From Tessaracoccus defluvii (lineage in GTDB: Bacteria > Actinomycetota > Actinomycetes > Propionibacteriales > Propionibacteriaceae), in the NCBI RefSeq assembly GCF_014489575.1, contig NZ_CP060789.1:1674001-1738000 (forward strand): a stretch of DNA of 64,000 nt, written 5' to 3'. The notes beneath the pieces are model-generated. The model was not told the origin of the DNA. It was given only the letters and a program-made list of their open reading frames with translations, and did no database searches. The stretch's first letter is position 1. Each line of letters begins with the position of its first letter. A program made the translations under genes and the position numbers. Shown here in pieces: positions 9,674-20,871 of this stretch.

Positions 9674-10604
9674 TCGAATTCCCGAACTGGACCGGCTCGC
9701 CGCCAGTGGCAAGGAGGTTCCCATGCTGCCCGCAACCGAGATCCGTCGTCGCGGCGATCGTCGTCGCGTCACCCGCAGGATCGTGACGGGCACCGGCATC
9801 TGTGCGCTGGCGCTGACGGCGGGGTTCGGCATCGCGGCGTCGCCGCTCCTCGACGGGCTGCGTGACGACCCGAGCTGGGCCACCACGCCCGATCCCACCC
9901 CGACGCTGTCGCCGACCGACCCGGCGCCGACCCCGTCTCCCACCGAGCCGTCGCCAGCGCCGTCGCCAGCGCCGTCGCCCACGGACGTCCCGACCCCCAC
10001 GCAGGCGCCCGTCCGGGACCTCAGCTGGGAGACCGTGCCAGGGGTGGAGGCGTTCTTCCCCGAGTACGTCCTCGACGCCGGCCGCGTCCACAGCGAGCGG
10101 ACCGAACTCGGCGACGCGAAGGGACTCTGCGACCCCGGCACCGTCGGCATCCCCGACGCGGTGCGGGTCCGGGCGATCGCGGGCGTCGACAACACCGAAC
10201 CGTTCGGCTGGGCCACGGTCCTCCAGTACCGCACCGTCGCCGAGGCGACGGAGGCCTTCGGGACGATCCGCGACGCGGCGCTCGACTGCGGCGACCAGGC
10301 CAGGGCCCGCGGCCTGCTCGACCCCCGCTTCACCGACCAGAGCGCGGCGGTTCCGTTCGACGCGGCCGCCGTCGACGCCGACCCGGTGACGATCGCCTAC
10401 CTGACCGGCATGGGGCTCCTGCCCGACTCGGAGGAGGGCATCTTCGCCTCGACGGTGCTCCTGCAGGCGGGCGACCGCGTGCTGTGGCTGGCCGAGGAGG
10501 TCCAGGGCATGGACTACAACTGTGGTCCGGCCCCGGACAACGAGGCGGGTCAGTGCCCGATGCCGGCGGTGCTGGAGCAGGCCGCGCAGGATCTGCTCAG
10601 GTGA
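9666..10604 (+). CDS. membrane-anchored partner of the ECF sigma factor, function unknown
   Basis: The protein has 312 residues. A short cytoplasmic N-terminus of about 40 residues (basic RRRGDRRRVTRR) precedes one transmembrane helix (TGICALALTAGFGIAASPL), a Pro/Thr/Ser-rich linker (repeated PTPS/APSP units, residues 75-120 or so) and an extracytoplasmic domain with several cysteines. No HxxxCxxC anti-sigma zinc motif is visible, so calling it an anti-sigma factor rests only on the overlapping gene order and single-pass topology. The outer domain could be a sensor. It is convergent with the next gene, and the two stops overlap by 8 bases. Confidence 0.7.
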   Translation: MPDRIPELDRLAASGKEVPMLPATEIRRRGDRRRVTRRIVTGTGICALALTAGFGIAASPLLDGLRDDPSWATTPDPTPTLSPTDPAPTPSPTEPSPAPSPAPSPTDVPTPTQAPVRDLSWETVPGVEAFFPEYVLDAGRVHSERTELGDAKGLCDPGTVGIPDAVRVRAIAGVDNTEPFGWATVLQYRTVAEATEAFGTIRDAALDCGDQARARGLLDPRFTDQSAAVPFDAAAVDADPVTIAYLTGMGLLPDSEEGIFASTVLLQAGDRVLWLAEEVQGMDYNCGPAPDNEAGQCPMPAVLEQAAQDLLR

Positions 10605-11091
10605 CGGTCGGACGCGGGTCGTCGCCCAGTCGGCGGACGGCCCGCGTCCCCTCCACGACCACCGCGGCCAGCAGGGCCAGGTAGAGCAGCACGATCGACA
10701 CCATCAGGATCCCGGTCGCCACGTCGGCGCCGTCGGGCCCGAGCAGCCTCCCCAGGGGCGCGGGCACGGCGGCGCCCTGCGTGTGGTCGGGCATCACGAG
10801 CGCCAGCACCAGCCAGGCCGCGTAGTAGGCCGCCGAGAGCCAGGTGGCGACGGGGCCGAGGAAGTGGCGCCACTGGCGCTTGCGGTAGGTCCAGGCGACG
10901 AGCCCGGCGACCACCTGCAGCGCGATCGTGGCGGGGATCCCGACGACCGCGTAGAGGAAGAAGACGCCACCGATGTCGGTGAACAGCCGGAGCCCCACGA
11001 AGGCCGCCGGGAGGGCGACGATCGCCCACCACAAGGCCTGGTAGGCGACCTCACCCGCCGGGTAGCGGGTGAAGGGGACCGGGACTGACAT
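10597..11091 (-). CDS. four-helix membrane protein, function unknown
   Basis: The product has 164 residues and four strongly hydrophobic segments: LWWAIVALPAAFVGL, FFLYAVVGIPATIALQVVAG, YYAAWLVLALVM and ILMVSIVLLYLALLAAVV. A basic loop (TYRKRQWRHFLGP) lies between helices 2 and 3. There are no conserved catalytic residues that I recognise. It lies alone between the ECF pair and ettA, and the ATG at 11091 is the only reasonable start. Confidence 0.7.
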   Translation of the reverse strand: MSVPVPFTRYPAGEVAYQALWWAIVALPAAFVGLRLFTDIGGVFFLYAVVGIPATIALQVVAGLVAWTYRKRQWRHFLGPVATWLSAAYYAAWLVLALVMPDHTQGAAVPAPLGRLLGPDGADVATGILMVSIVLLYLALLAAVVVEGTRAVRRLGDDPRPTVT

Positions 11092-11126
11092 GCGGCGAGC
11101 CTACCGAAGCCCCGGTCCCCTTGCCG

Positions 11127-12805
<1,679 letters not shown>

Positions 12806-12884
12806 TAGTACCTGCTTCCTGAACGGATTGACCGCAGGCCAGTATGCCAGGTACGGCCGGGTTGACCGTCTTCGTGCGGGACGG

Positions 12885-14492
12885 TCAGCGGGCCAGGCGG
12901 TCGAGCAGCTCGCGGGTGCGGGCGTGGCGGGCGCTCTCCGCCTGCGCGGGAGCCACCACCAACTCGTCGGCGACGGCGGCGACCGAGGCTGCCAGTGCGC
13001 GGGCGGCCCGCCGTCCGGCCCGGCGGGAGGCGACCCCCAGCGCGAGGCGGGACGCCCCCGAGGCCAGCAGCCCCGCGACGACACCGCCGAGCGCCAGCAG
13101 CGTCGGGAGCGGGATCCGCGGGCCGTCGGCGGGGCCCACCGGCACCGTCCCGAACGGCGGCAGCCCGAAGTACCCCAGCACCGCGTTGAGGGTCAGCCAG
13201 CCGATGCCGACCAGGACGGCCGCGATCAGCAGCCACTGCAGCACGCGCACGAGGCCCCACCAGAGGGGCGCCCGCGAGGCGCCGAGGTCGGTGGCGACAA
13301 GGGCAGAGTCGAGCGCGTCGGGCAGGACACTCCGACGGGACTGCACCGCCCCACGGACGGCGTCGCGCCACGGCTCCGGCAGCGGGTCGGCCAGCTCGCG
13401 CTCGACGTCGCGCAGCGCCGCCGTCACCCTGGCCTCCGACGTGGCCGCCCGGCGCGGGAGCGAGCTGCGCACCGTCGGGGCCTCCTCGATCGCCTCGGGC
13501 TCCCTCGGGCCGGCGTCGATCCGGAGCCGACGCAGCGGGTCGGGCTTCAGCCGGCGCAGCCAGGACACCAACGGCCAGCCGGTGGCGAGAGCCCCGCGGT
13601 GCAGCACGGATCGTTCGACGGCATTGACGACCAGCCCCGCGCCGGCCGCCTCGCTGAGCGCGGCCGACAGGCGGGCGCGGCTCCGCTGCGACAGTTCGGC
13701 GGGCACGGACGGCCCCACCTCGCCGTCGAGGGAGACGGTGACTCGCGCCAGGTCGGCGGCCAGCCGGGCCGTGGTCGCCTTCTTGCCCTTGGCGATCTTC
13801 CCCAGCCGACGGCGCAGCTCGTCGATCCCCTGGCCCGTGACGGCGCTGGTCGCCAGCAGCGGCACCCCGTCGAGGCCGTCGGCGGCCAGCAGCCGGCGGA
13901 TGTGGTCGAGGCAGCGCTGCAGGTCGCGGGGGCTGAGCAGGTCGGCCTGGTTGAGGACCACCGTCATGACGTCGCGGTGCCCGGCGAGCGGCCGCAGGTA
14001 GCGCTGGTGGATGGCGGCGTCGGCGTACTTCTGCGGGTCGAGGACCCAGATGAACTGGTCGACGAGGTCCACCATCCGGTCGACCTCGACACGGTGCGCG
14101 GTGGCCGTGGAGTCGTGGTCGGGCAGGTCGAGCAGCACCAGCGACTCGAACTCGCGGATCGGCGGCTCCGCCTCGTGACGGCGGGTGACGCCGAGCAGGT
14201 CCAGCAGTTCGGGGTTGGTGGCGGAGAAGCTGACCGACAGCGTCGACGACGTGGTGGGGCGCCGCGGACCGTGCTCGGCGAGCCGGGTGCCGGACAGCGC
14301 GTTGAACAGGCTGGACTTGCCCGAGCCGGTGGCCCCCGCGAGCGCGGCGACGGTCTGCTCGCCGGCCGTCAGGCGTCGGGAGGCGTGTTCGGCGACGGCG
14401 CGGGCGTCGGCCTCCACCGTCGGGTCGAGGCGCCCGGCGGCCAGGTCGAGGGCGTCGTCGAGCAGGGTGAGCTTGGCGGCGAGGGACTTCAC
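12885..14492 (-). CDS. dynamin-like membrane GTPase (second of a pair)
   Basis: This 535-residue GTPase has a P-loop GATGSGKSS near residue 51, a switch I region rich in Thr (RPTTSSTLSVSF), DLPDHDS as the G3 motif and LNQAD as the G4 motif. Two transmembrane helices lie near residues 385-440 (LLIAAVLVGIGWLTLNAVLG; LLALGGVVAGLLASG), followed by a basic helix. It fits the bacterial dynamin/YfjP-type GTPases that remodel or guard membranes. The ATG overlaps the stop of the preceding GTPase gene by 4 bases, so the two are translationally coupled and may form a heteromer. Confidence 0.8.
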   Translation of the reverse strand: MKSLAAKLTLLDDALDLAAGRLDPTVEADARAVAEHASRRLTAGEQTVAALAGATGSGKSSLFNALSGTRLAEHGPRRPTTSSTLSVSFSATNPELLDLLGVTRRHEAEPPIREFESLVLLDLPDHDSTATAHRVEVDRMVDLVDQFIWVLDPQKYADAAIHQRYLRPLAGHRDVMTVVLNQADLLSPRDLQRCLDHIRRLLAADGLDGVPLLATSAVTGQGIDELRRRLGKIAKGKKATTARLAADLARVTVSLDGEVGPSVPAELSQRSRARLSAALSEAAGAGLVVNAVERSVLHRGALATGWPLVSWLRRLKPDPLRRLRIDAGPREPEAIEEAPTVRSSLPRRAATSEARVTAALRDVERELADPLPEPWRDAVRGAVQSRRSVLPDALDSALVATDLGASRAPLWWGLVRVLQWLLIAAVLVGIGWLTLNAVLGYFGLPPFGTVPVGPADGPRIPLPTLLALGGVVAGLLASGASRLALGVASRRAGRRAARALAASVAAVADELVVAPAQAESARHARTRELLDRLAR

Positions 14493-16216
14493 GGGGTGAG
14501 CTCCGGTGCGGTGAGATCGTCGAAGGCGGTGCGGGCGGCGGCGCGCAGCTGGGCCGCGGCGGCCTCGAGCCGGTCGACGGCACCCGGCTCGCCGGCGAAG
14601 GAGTCGAGCACCTGGACGTGACGAGCCAGGTCGACGGCGAGAGCCGCCTCGACCCGGTCCTGGAGGTCGCGGTGGGCCTGCTCGGCGAGCTTGCGCACCG
14701 CGCCCTCCCCGAAGACGGCCTCCAGCAGGCGCTGCGCGAGCAGCGAGGTGCCGCCGGCGATGCCGACCTCGGCGCCGGTGAGCCCGCCCGTGGAGGCGAA
14801 CACGACGATGATGAGGGCCGCGCCGGCCAGGTTCGTGCCGATGGCGAGCAGGCGCGCCTTCAGGCGACGGCCGCGGCTCTGCTCGTCGACGAGGTTCAGG
14901 ACATCGGTCTGCCAGGCCCGGATCGCGGCGGCCGCCGTCTCTCCGAAGCCCTCCCCGGCGCGGCCGAGGCTGGGTTCGGCTGCGAGCAGGTCACGGCCCC
15001 ACCGGGTCTGCGCCCATGCCGCCGCCGTCGCCTCCGCGGCCCCCTCCCCCGCATCCTGCAGCACCGCCGCCAGGGAGTCGGAGACGGCCACCTCCATCGC
15101 CTCCAGCTTCGGCTCGCCGCGGAACCAGCCGACGAGGCGGTCCCGCAGAGCACCGATGCGCTCCTCGACGCCGCGCATGAAGTCGCCGGTGCCGACGATG
15201 TCCTGCCAGCGGCTCAGGATCTCGCCACGGAGCATGGAGCCGTCGCCGGTGGCCTGCGCCACCCGGGCCGCGGCATCGCGGTAGGAACGCTCCGCGTCTG
15301 CCCGCATGGCAGCCAGCGCGTCCTGCTGCCGCTCGACGCCGGCGCGCAGCTCGTTGACCTGCCCCTCGATGGAGCGGACCGAGCCGGCGAGAGTCTGCAG
15401 CGCCACCTGGGCGCGGGCGTCGGACTGGGAGGCGAGGCGCCCCAGCCACTGGCGGATGCTGGACACGTCGACCAGCGGGATCATCTGGTCGGGGCCGAGC
15501 GTCCGCTCGGGGACGGCGAACAGGTGGGCGGCGGCGAGGCCCCGGTCGGAGAGCATCTCCCCCAGGTGCCCGGCGACCTCGGCCATCGCGCCGATCGGGC
15601 AGCGGTTGAGGATGACGCTGACGACAGTGTTGCGCTCGGCCGCGGCCAGCAGGTGATCCCAGGGGACGGCGTCGGCGTAGCGGGCGGCCGACGTCACGAA
15701 CAGCCACAGGTCGGCGGCCTTGAGGAGCTGGTCGGCGAGCGCACGGTTGGCGTGGTCGACCGAGTCGATGTCGGGCGCATCGACCAGCGCGAGCCCCGGC
15801 GGCAGGTCGGGGAACTCGACGATCTGCATGGCGCGGGAGTCGTGGAGTTGCGTGTCGCTGCGGATGAGGCCGGGTAGCACCTTGTCGGAGCGGAACCAGG
15901 CGACGTCGTCGGGGTGGCAGATGAGCACCGGGGATTTGGTGGTGGGGCGCAGCACGCCGGGCCGCGTCACCTCGGCCCGCAGCAGCGAGTTGACCAGCGT
16001 CGACTTGCCGGCGCCCGTGGAGCCGCCGACGACGGCCAGAAGCGGCGCGTCGATGGTGGTGGCGCGCGGCAGGAGGTAGTCACGCACCTGGTTGCTCAGC
16101 GAGGAGGCGAGGCTGCGCAGCGACTGGGCGTCCTCGAGTGGGAGCGGGAACTGCGCGTCGGGGAGGGCGTCGGCAAGCGTCGTGAACGCATCGACGAGCC
16201 GTTGCCTGCCGCTCAT
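14489..16216 (-). CDS. dynamin-like membrane GTPase (first of a pair)
   Basis: This is a 575-residue GTPase with P-loop GGSTGAGKST, a Thr-rich switch (RPTTKSPVLICHP), DAPDIDS as G3 and LNRCP as a degenerate G4. A long helical region follows, with one hydrophobic hairpin (LAGAALIIVVFASTGGLTGA) near residue 465 and a C-terminal helix. The layout matches the upstream member of paired actinobacterial dynamin-like GTPases. The start overlaps the PrsW stop (ATGA) and its own stop overlaps the next GTPase gene by 4 bases, giving a tight three-gene operon. A role in membrane stress or fission is inferred. Confidence 0.8.
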   Translation of the reverse strand: MSGRQRLVDAFTTLADALPDAQFPLPLEDAQSLRSLASSLSNQVRDYLLPRATTIDAPLLAVVGGSTGAGKSTLVNSLLRAEVTRPGVLRPTTKSPVLICHPDDVAWFRSDKVLPGLIRSDTQLHDSRAMQIVEFPDLPPGLALVDAPDIDSVDHANRALADQLLKAADLWLFVTSAARYADAVPWDHLLAAAERNTVVSVILNRCPIGAMAEVAGHLGEMLSDRGLAAAHLFAVPERTLGPDQMIPLVDVSSIRQWLGRLASQSDARAQVALQTLAGSVRSIEGQVNELRAGVERQQDALAAMRADAERSYRDAAARVAQATGDGSMLRGEILSRWQDIVGTGDFMRGVEERIGALRDRLVGWFRGEPKLEAMEVAVSDSLAAVLQDAGEGAAEATAAAWAQTRWGRDLLAAEPSLGRAGEGFGETAAAAIRAWQTDVLNLVDEQSRGRRLKARLLAIGTNLAGAALIIVVFASTGGLTGAEVGIAGGTSLLAQRLLEAVFGEGAVRKLAEQAHRDLQDRVEAALAVDLARHVQVLDSFAGEPGAVDRLEAAAAQLRAAARTAFDDLTAPELTP

Positions 16217-17770
16217 CGCGGCGGCGGCCAGTTGCCGCCGACGCCGGCCGGGCCGGGTGCGGTCGGCGGCGGGTAGGTCTGGGTGAGCGGGCCGGGGGCG
16301 GCGCCGTCAGGGGTGGCGGGGACGGCGCGGCGGCGACGGCGCGGTGGCAGCAGCCGCTCGCCGCGGTAGTCGGTCAGCGCCACCGCACGCAGCGACTCGA
16401 TCTCGTGGATCAGGTCGAGGGCGCGGGCGTCGCCCCCTCGGCCACGACCCCGCGGACCATCTGGTTGCGGAGATAGGCCAGCTCGGTCGCGCGTCGGAGG
16501 AGGCGCGTGGTGCGCCACCACGTCTTCGGCCCGCGGAAGATCGCGAACCAGATCAGCTTCACGCGGCGCAGCGGGCCGCCGAACACCTCGACGTCACGGG
16601 CGGTGAGCCAGCCAGAACGCTGGTAGTCGGTGAGCCGGGCGCGGATCAGCTGCCCGTTGGCCACGACGCTGATGATGAGCGAGACGACGATGACGCCGAC
16701 CAGCCCCAGGGCGAGGTACCAGGGAAGCATGAGGGCGGAGGTCGGACGCGTGGAGGCGAGGCCGTTGAACAGCATGTGCCCGGCGCACGCCAGCATGAAC
16801 CCACCCAGCGGGGCCATGACGCGCACGATCTTGCTGCGGTGGCCCAGCCCGATCGCGAGGCCTGCGGCGGTCATGATCGTGAACAGCGGGTGCCCGAACG
16901 ACGTGTAGACGCCGCGCAGCAGGACCAGCTCGATCATCGTGCCTTCAGGGTCGGCGATGGTGATGTCGTTGGTGGCCTGCATCCAGACGCGGGCGTAGTA
17001 GATGATGTTCTCGGTGAACGCGAAGCCGATCGCCGACAGGCCTGCGAGCGCGACGATGCTCAGCCGCGACACGATCTTGTTGCGCCACAGGACCACCAGC
17101 AGGATCAGGATGGTGGCCTTCGCGAACTCCTCCACGAACGGGGCGGAGAAGACGGCGGCGCGGCTGCCCGAGTCGGAGTTGGCCTGCGTGGTGGCCATCA
17201 TCTGGCCGACCCAGGTGTTCGCATAGATCGAGAACCACGTCGAGGCAGCCGCGCCCCAGCCGAAGGTCAGCAGCCACACCAGCGGCTGGGATCCCCGGAA
17301 GCGGTCGAGCCAGATGAACAGCGCGCTGTAGGCGAGCGCCGTCCACATCGCGTAGAAGGCAGCCTTGCCGAACGCCTCGTTGCTGATGCCGAGCGTCTGG
17401 GATCCGTCCTCGAAGATCTCCGCCGGGTGCAGCAACCAGTACTGGTCGTGCAGCGCCAGCGCATAGGCGGGGAGCAGGATCAGCGCCAACCAGAACAGGG
17501 GGCTGCCGCGCAGCCGCCGTCCCCAGCCGGTGAAGTTCACGAGGAGGGACACTGCCAACGCGCCGCCGATCAGCAGCGCCCACACCCACCACAGGTGGCG
17601 GACCTGGGCCCCCCACGTGGTGAGCCCGAGGGCGCCTCCGACGAGGGCCTGCGGGATCACGAAGGCGAGCCAGAACGAGACGGTGGCATACCAGGGCGCG
17701 ACGGCGCCGGGTTGCCCCTGGGCAGCCCATCCAGCCACCGCTGCCGGTCGGCGATCATCGCGTCACTCAT
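16213..17770 (-). CDS. PrsW-family intramembrane metalloprotease, two probable undercalls
   Basis: This polytopic protein carries the PrsW motifs: FVEEFAKA (EExxK), FAFTENIIYY (FxxxE) and GHPLFT/CAGHMLFNG (histidine motifs) within about eight transmembrane helices. PrsW proteases cleave membrane regulators such as anti-sigma factors. The C-terminus changes frame near 16435, where GAGGGGGCGACG lacks one G; the restored tail reads DARALDLIHEIESLRAVAL. The N-terminus is best read from ATG at 17770 (SDAMIADRQRWLDG) with a second missing G near 17724. A GTG at 17738 would be the start if that is wrong. Both corrections together give an exact 520-codon frame. It is the first gene of the dynamin-GTPase operon. 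Confidence 0.78.
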
Positions 17771-17831
17771 GATGGCCACCAGAGTAGCGGGCCCCCGGTC
17801 GCCGGGCACGGGGCCCGGATACGCTGCGGAC

Positions 17832-18431
17832 ATGGACAGCTTCTTCGCGTCGATGACCCCCTGGCCCCGCAACGACGGCTCCCTGCACGTCTACGCCCTG
17901 CCGGACGAGGCTCTGCGCGACCGGCTCGAGACCGTCTCCGTCCTGCTCGACGACGTCGCGGGCCTACCGCGCATGCCGTTGTCGTGGCTGCACTTCACTG
18001 TCAGCAGGCTGGCCCAGTTCGACGACATCGGCCAGGCCGGGCTGACGGCGCTGTGCGATGCGCTGACCCGCGAGCTGGCCGGGCTCTCCCCCGTCGCCGT
18101 CGAGCTGGGAGCGCCTGCGCCCGGGCCGGTGGGCGTCACCGTCGAGGCACCAGCCTCTCCGGGGTGGGACGCACTGGTCGCCGCGGTCCGCCGGGCGGCA
18201 GCGGCGGTCTCCGACGATCCCCTGCCACCGGCCCCGCACGGCCCGCACGTGTCGCTCGCCTACGCGACGGCGCCGGTCGACGATGCGGTGGTCGTGGAGC
18301 GGCTGGCCGGCGCGACACCCGTCAGCGGGTTCACGATCACCGGGCTCCACCTCGTGTCCGTGACGGTGCGTCCGGAGCTGGGCACGTTCGACTGGACAGA
18401 GCTGGCCTCCTGGGACCTGCCCGTCGGCTGA
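17832..18431 (+). CDS. 2H phosphoesterase / 2'-5' RNA ligase-like protein
   Basis: The protein has 199 residues and the two HxT/SxR-type motifs of the 2H superfamily: LHFTVSRL near residue 54 and PHVSLAYA near residue 138. These histidines form the active site in enzymes hydrolysing 2',3'-cyclic phosphates. The substrate is unknown. It resembles actinobacterial single-domain relatives rather than true ThpR, which is found separately at 61.8-62.4 kb. It is divergent from the prsW operon, with about 61 bases between starts. Confidence 0.72.
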   Translation: MDSFFASMTPWPRNDGSLHVYALPDEALRDRLETVSVLLDDVAGLPRMPLSWLHFTVSRLAQFDDIGQAGLTALCDALTRELAGLSPVAVELGAPAPGPVGVTVEAPASPGWDALVAAVRRAAAAVSDDPLPPAPHGPHVSLAYATAPVDDAVVVERLAGATPVSGFTITGLHLVSVTVRPELGTFDWTELASWDLPVG

Positions 18432-18477
18432 TACCAGGCCTACCCTCATCGGCTGCCAGGGCCGACTGCACCGCGGC

Positions 18478-19833
18478 TCACACCGTCGGCGAGAAACCCG
18501 CGCGGAAGACCTCGTAGTCGGCCTCCGCGCGGTCGGCGTAGCCGAGGCACCATTCGAGGAGGTGGCTCGTGATGCGCGGTCCTTTGCCCGCGTAGCCGGT
18601 GATCTCACGGCCCCGGCCGGACTGCGCGTGGGCCCTGGCGAGCACGATGGCGCAGGCCTCGGCGTAGCGGGCGAACGGCTTGTCGTCGAGGGTCTCCATG
18701 TCGATGGAACCCTTCATGTCGTGGAACTGGCGGACGTAGTAGCCGAACTGGCCCCCGGCGCCGACCAGGTGGCCGAGGAACGGGTCGGAGTAGGCCTGCA
18801 GGATGCGCTGGAGGCCGACGACCCGGGCTCCCTCGCCCGCGCCGTCGACGAGGTGACAGACCAGGTCGGGCTGCTCGATGCCGCCGTACTGTTCCAGCAC
18901 GCTGCGGCCGGCCTCCTTGACCTGGAGGATCAGCGTGTTGCCGTCGGGGTCGCCGAGCAGTGCGATGTGGCAGCGGGTGCCGACACTGCCGACGCCGACC
19001 GCGCGCCGCGCGACGCCGAGCACGACGTGGTGGCGCAGCAGCATACGCACGTCGATGTTCGCCGAGGCCAGGTACCCCTCCAGTGCGCTGGCGATGACGG
19101 CTTCGACGTCCGCGTCGGCGCGCACCATGGCGGGCGGCGCCTCCCGGAACCGGCGGGTGCCGTCGGCCGCGACCTCGGTGAGCCGTCGGGCGGCGCGGGC
19201 GCCGGTCCGCTTCTGGGCGTCGGCCAGCGCCGCGTCGAGCGCCCTGCGGGAGCGGCGGTCCAGCGTGGTGGCCCGGACGGCGGGATCGAAGTGCGTGAAG
19301 TAGCGGGTGACCGGGTCGAGATCGGCGATGGCGCGGGTGGCCTGAAGGTAGGCGCCCACGGCCGCCGTCGCCGCGTCGATGATGATGTCCCGGTCGCGGC
19401 CGTTCGCTCTGCCCGCGATGACGATGCTGGTGACCAGGCGTTTCAGATCCCACTCCCAGGGCGCCCAGGCCGCCTCGTCGAAGTCGTTGAGGTCGAACAG
19501 GAGGGTGCGCTGCGGGGAGGCGTAGAAGCCGAAGTTGCTGACGTGCGCGTCGCCGCAGGCCGCGACGAGGATGCCGCTGTGTGCCTCCTGCGCGAGGTCC
19601 GCCGCCATGATGGCGGCCGTGCCGCGGTAGAAGGTGAAGGCGCTCGCCGACATCCGTTCCCGCCGCAGCGGGACGAGGTCCTGCAGCCGACTCGCGTTCT
19701 GCTCCTCGAGGATCGCGTTCGGGTCGCGTTCACCGTCGTGGAGCCTGGCAAGGGCGCTGCGTGGCGTCTCGGCGCGGCGGGATCGCCCGGCCTCCGCGGA
19801 GTCGACCGCTGTCGGTTCGGCTGGCTTCTTCAT
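18478..19833 (-). CDS. DUF2252 domain-containing protein
   Basis: This is a 451-residue protein of the DUF2252 family, distantly kinase-like. It has the typical N-terminal RMSASAFTFYRGTA, then GDAHVSNFGFYASP and LFDLNDFDEAAWAPWEWDLK, which resemble the catalytic and metal-binding loops of protein-kinase-like/APH folds. Length is normal for the family. No function is established. It ends 46 bases after the convergent 2H phosphoesterase gene and starts 41 bases from tRNA-Arg, read in the same direction. Confidence 0.88.
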   Translation of the reverse strand: MKKPAEPTAVDSAEAGRSRRAETPRSALARLHDGERDPNAILEEQNASRLQDLVPLRRERMSASAFTFYRGTAAIMAADLAQEAHSGILVAACGDAHVSNFGFYASPQRTLLFDLNDFDEAAWAPWEWDLKRLVTSIVIAGRANGRDRDIIIDAATAAVGAYLQATRAIADLDPVTRYFTHFDPAVRATTLDRRSRRALDAALADAQKRTGARAARRLTEVAADGTRRFREAPPAMVRADADVEAVIASALEGYLASANIDVRMLLRHHVVLGVARRAVGVGSVGTRCHIALLGDPDGNTLILQVKEAGRSVLEQYGGIEQPDLVCHLVDGAGEGARVVGLQRILQAYSDPFLGHLVGAGGQFGYYVRQFHDMKGSIDMETLDDKPFARYAEACAIVLARAHAQSGRGREITGYAGKGPRITSHLLEWCLGYADRAEADYEVFRAGFSPTV

Positions 19834-19873
19834 GGCACTGTCCCTTGTTCGCCTGGTCTCCGGGCCCGATGGG

Positions 19874-19946
19874 CGCCCCCGGCAGGACTCGAACCTGCAA
19901 CCGACGGATTAGAAGGCCGTTGCGCTATCCGTTGCGCCACGGGGGC
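19874..19946 (-). tRNA. tRNA-Arg (anticodon TCT)
   Basis: The reverse strand folds as a 73-nt cloverleaf: acceptor GCCCCCG/CGGGGGC, D-stem GCGC/GCGC, anticodon loop CTTCTAA, and T-loop TTCGAGT closed by GCAGG/CCTGC. The loop gives TCT, reading AGA. The last anticodon-stem pair (C31/T39) is a mismatch. No CCA is encoded. Confidence 0.93.
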
Positions 19947-20002
19947 CGACGGCACATTGTAGCCGTTGGCTCCCCCGGCGGCGCACGCCTAGATTAAGGA
20001 CC

Positions 20003-20635
20003 ATGATGGACAACCTGGTGTGGATCGACTGTGAAATGACCGGACTCGATCTGGTGAACGACGCGCTGATCGAGGTGGCGGTCCTGGTGACCGACGGCGA
20101 GCTCAACGTGCTGGGCGAAGGGGTCGATGTCCTCATCAAGCCGACCGACGAGCAGCTCGCCTTCATGGGTGACTTCGTCCGTGAGATGCACACCAAGTCT
20201 GGCCTGCTGGATGAGCTGGCCTCCGGCACCACGATGGAGGCGGCGACGAAGCTCGCCCTCGACTACATCCGCGAGTACGTGCCGATCGCCCGCAAGGCGC
20301 CCCTGGCGGGCAACACGATCGGCACCGACCGCTCGTTCCTGGCCCGCGACATGCCCGAGCTCGAGCAGTGGGTGCACTACCGCAACGTGGACGTGTCGTC
20401 GATCAAGGAGCTGGCCCGCCGCTGGTTCCCGAAGATCCAGTACCAGGCGCCGGCCAAGGGCGGCAACCACCGGGCGCTGGCCGACATCCAGGAGTCGATC
20501 GAGGAGCTGCGCTACTACCGGGAGGCCATGTTCGTCGCACCTCCCGGCCCGGCGACGGCGGACCTCAAGCTGATCGCGGCGAAGCACCGCGGCTCGCTGA
20601 CGGGCCTGCCGGAGGCTCCGGTCCCCGCCAAGTAG
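20003..20635 (+). CDS. orn: oligoribonuclease
   Basis: Orn is a 3'-5' exoribonuclease that degrades 2-5 nt RNAs and pGpG, essential or important in many actinobacteria. The 210-residue protein shows the DEDDh exonuclease motifs: VWIDCEMTGLD at the N-terminus, the middle LAGNTIGTDRSFLARDMPELE and the C-terminal GGNHRALADIQESIEEL with the catalytic His and Asp. Two consecutive ATG codons (20003 and 20006) could serve as the start; AAGGA lies just upstream. The position next to tRNA-His is a common actinobacterial arrangement. Confidence 0.95.
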   Translation: MMDNLVWIDCEMTGLDLVNDALIEVAVLVTDGELNVLGEGVDVLIKPTDEQLAFMGDFVREMHTKSGLLDELASGTTMEAATKLALDYIREYVPIARKAPLAGNTIGTDRSFLARDMPELEQWVHYRNVDVSSIKELARRWFPKIQYQAPAKGGNHRALADIQESIEELRYYREAMFVAPPGPATADLKLIAAKHRGSLTGLPEAPVPAK

Positions 20636-20725
20636 CGGACCCGGGGCGATCTACGCCCCCGATTTCGCACCCCACGACGACCTGCGCTATTGTTTCCTCC
20701 GTCGCTCAGCCTTGCTGGGCACATG

Positions 20726-20801
20726 GTGGGTATAGCTCAGCTGGTAGAGCACCTGGTTGTGGTCCAGGGGGTCGCGGGTTCAAGTCCCGTTACTCACCCC
20801 A
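20726..20801 (+). tRNA. tRNA-His (anticodon GTG)
   Basis: The cloverleaf has acceptor GTGGGTA/TACTCAC, a D-arm GCTC...GAGC, anticodon loop TTGTGGT (GTG) and a T-arm GCGGG-TTCAAGT-CCCGT. C73 is followed by an encoded CCA (20799-20801). An extra G at 20725 supplies the usual G-1 of tRNA-His. The accessory island begins immediately downstream. Confidence 0.95.
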
Positions 20802-20804
20802 AAC

Positions 20805-20871
20805 GGGTCAGGTGTGAACTTGCGACCAAGGGTCCGCCCTTGGTCGCGGTTCCCACCTGGCCCATTTTCTT
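20805..20871 (+). terminator. long hairpin terminator after tRNA-His
   Basis: An inner perfect 11-bp stem (GCGACCAAGGG / CCCTTGGTCGC, 20822-20832 and 20837-20847) with loop TCCG is extended by an outer imperfect stem (GGGTCAGGTG at 20805 with CACCTGGCCC ending at 20863). ATTTTCTT follows. It should end the orn/tRNA transcript. From here to 21145 no gene is visible. Confidence 0.75.

Noticed and set aside
9666..10604. Naming the sigma partner a zinc-binding anti-sigma factor
   Set aside because: The HxxxCxxC motif is absent, so only the gene overlap supports that role.
16344..18431. A 695-codon plus-strand frame running from the PrsW region into the 2H phosphoesterase
   Set aside because: Only the last 199 codons (from 17832) have a recognisable fold; the rest is antisense to PrsW.
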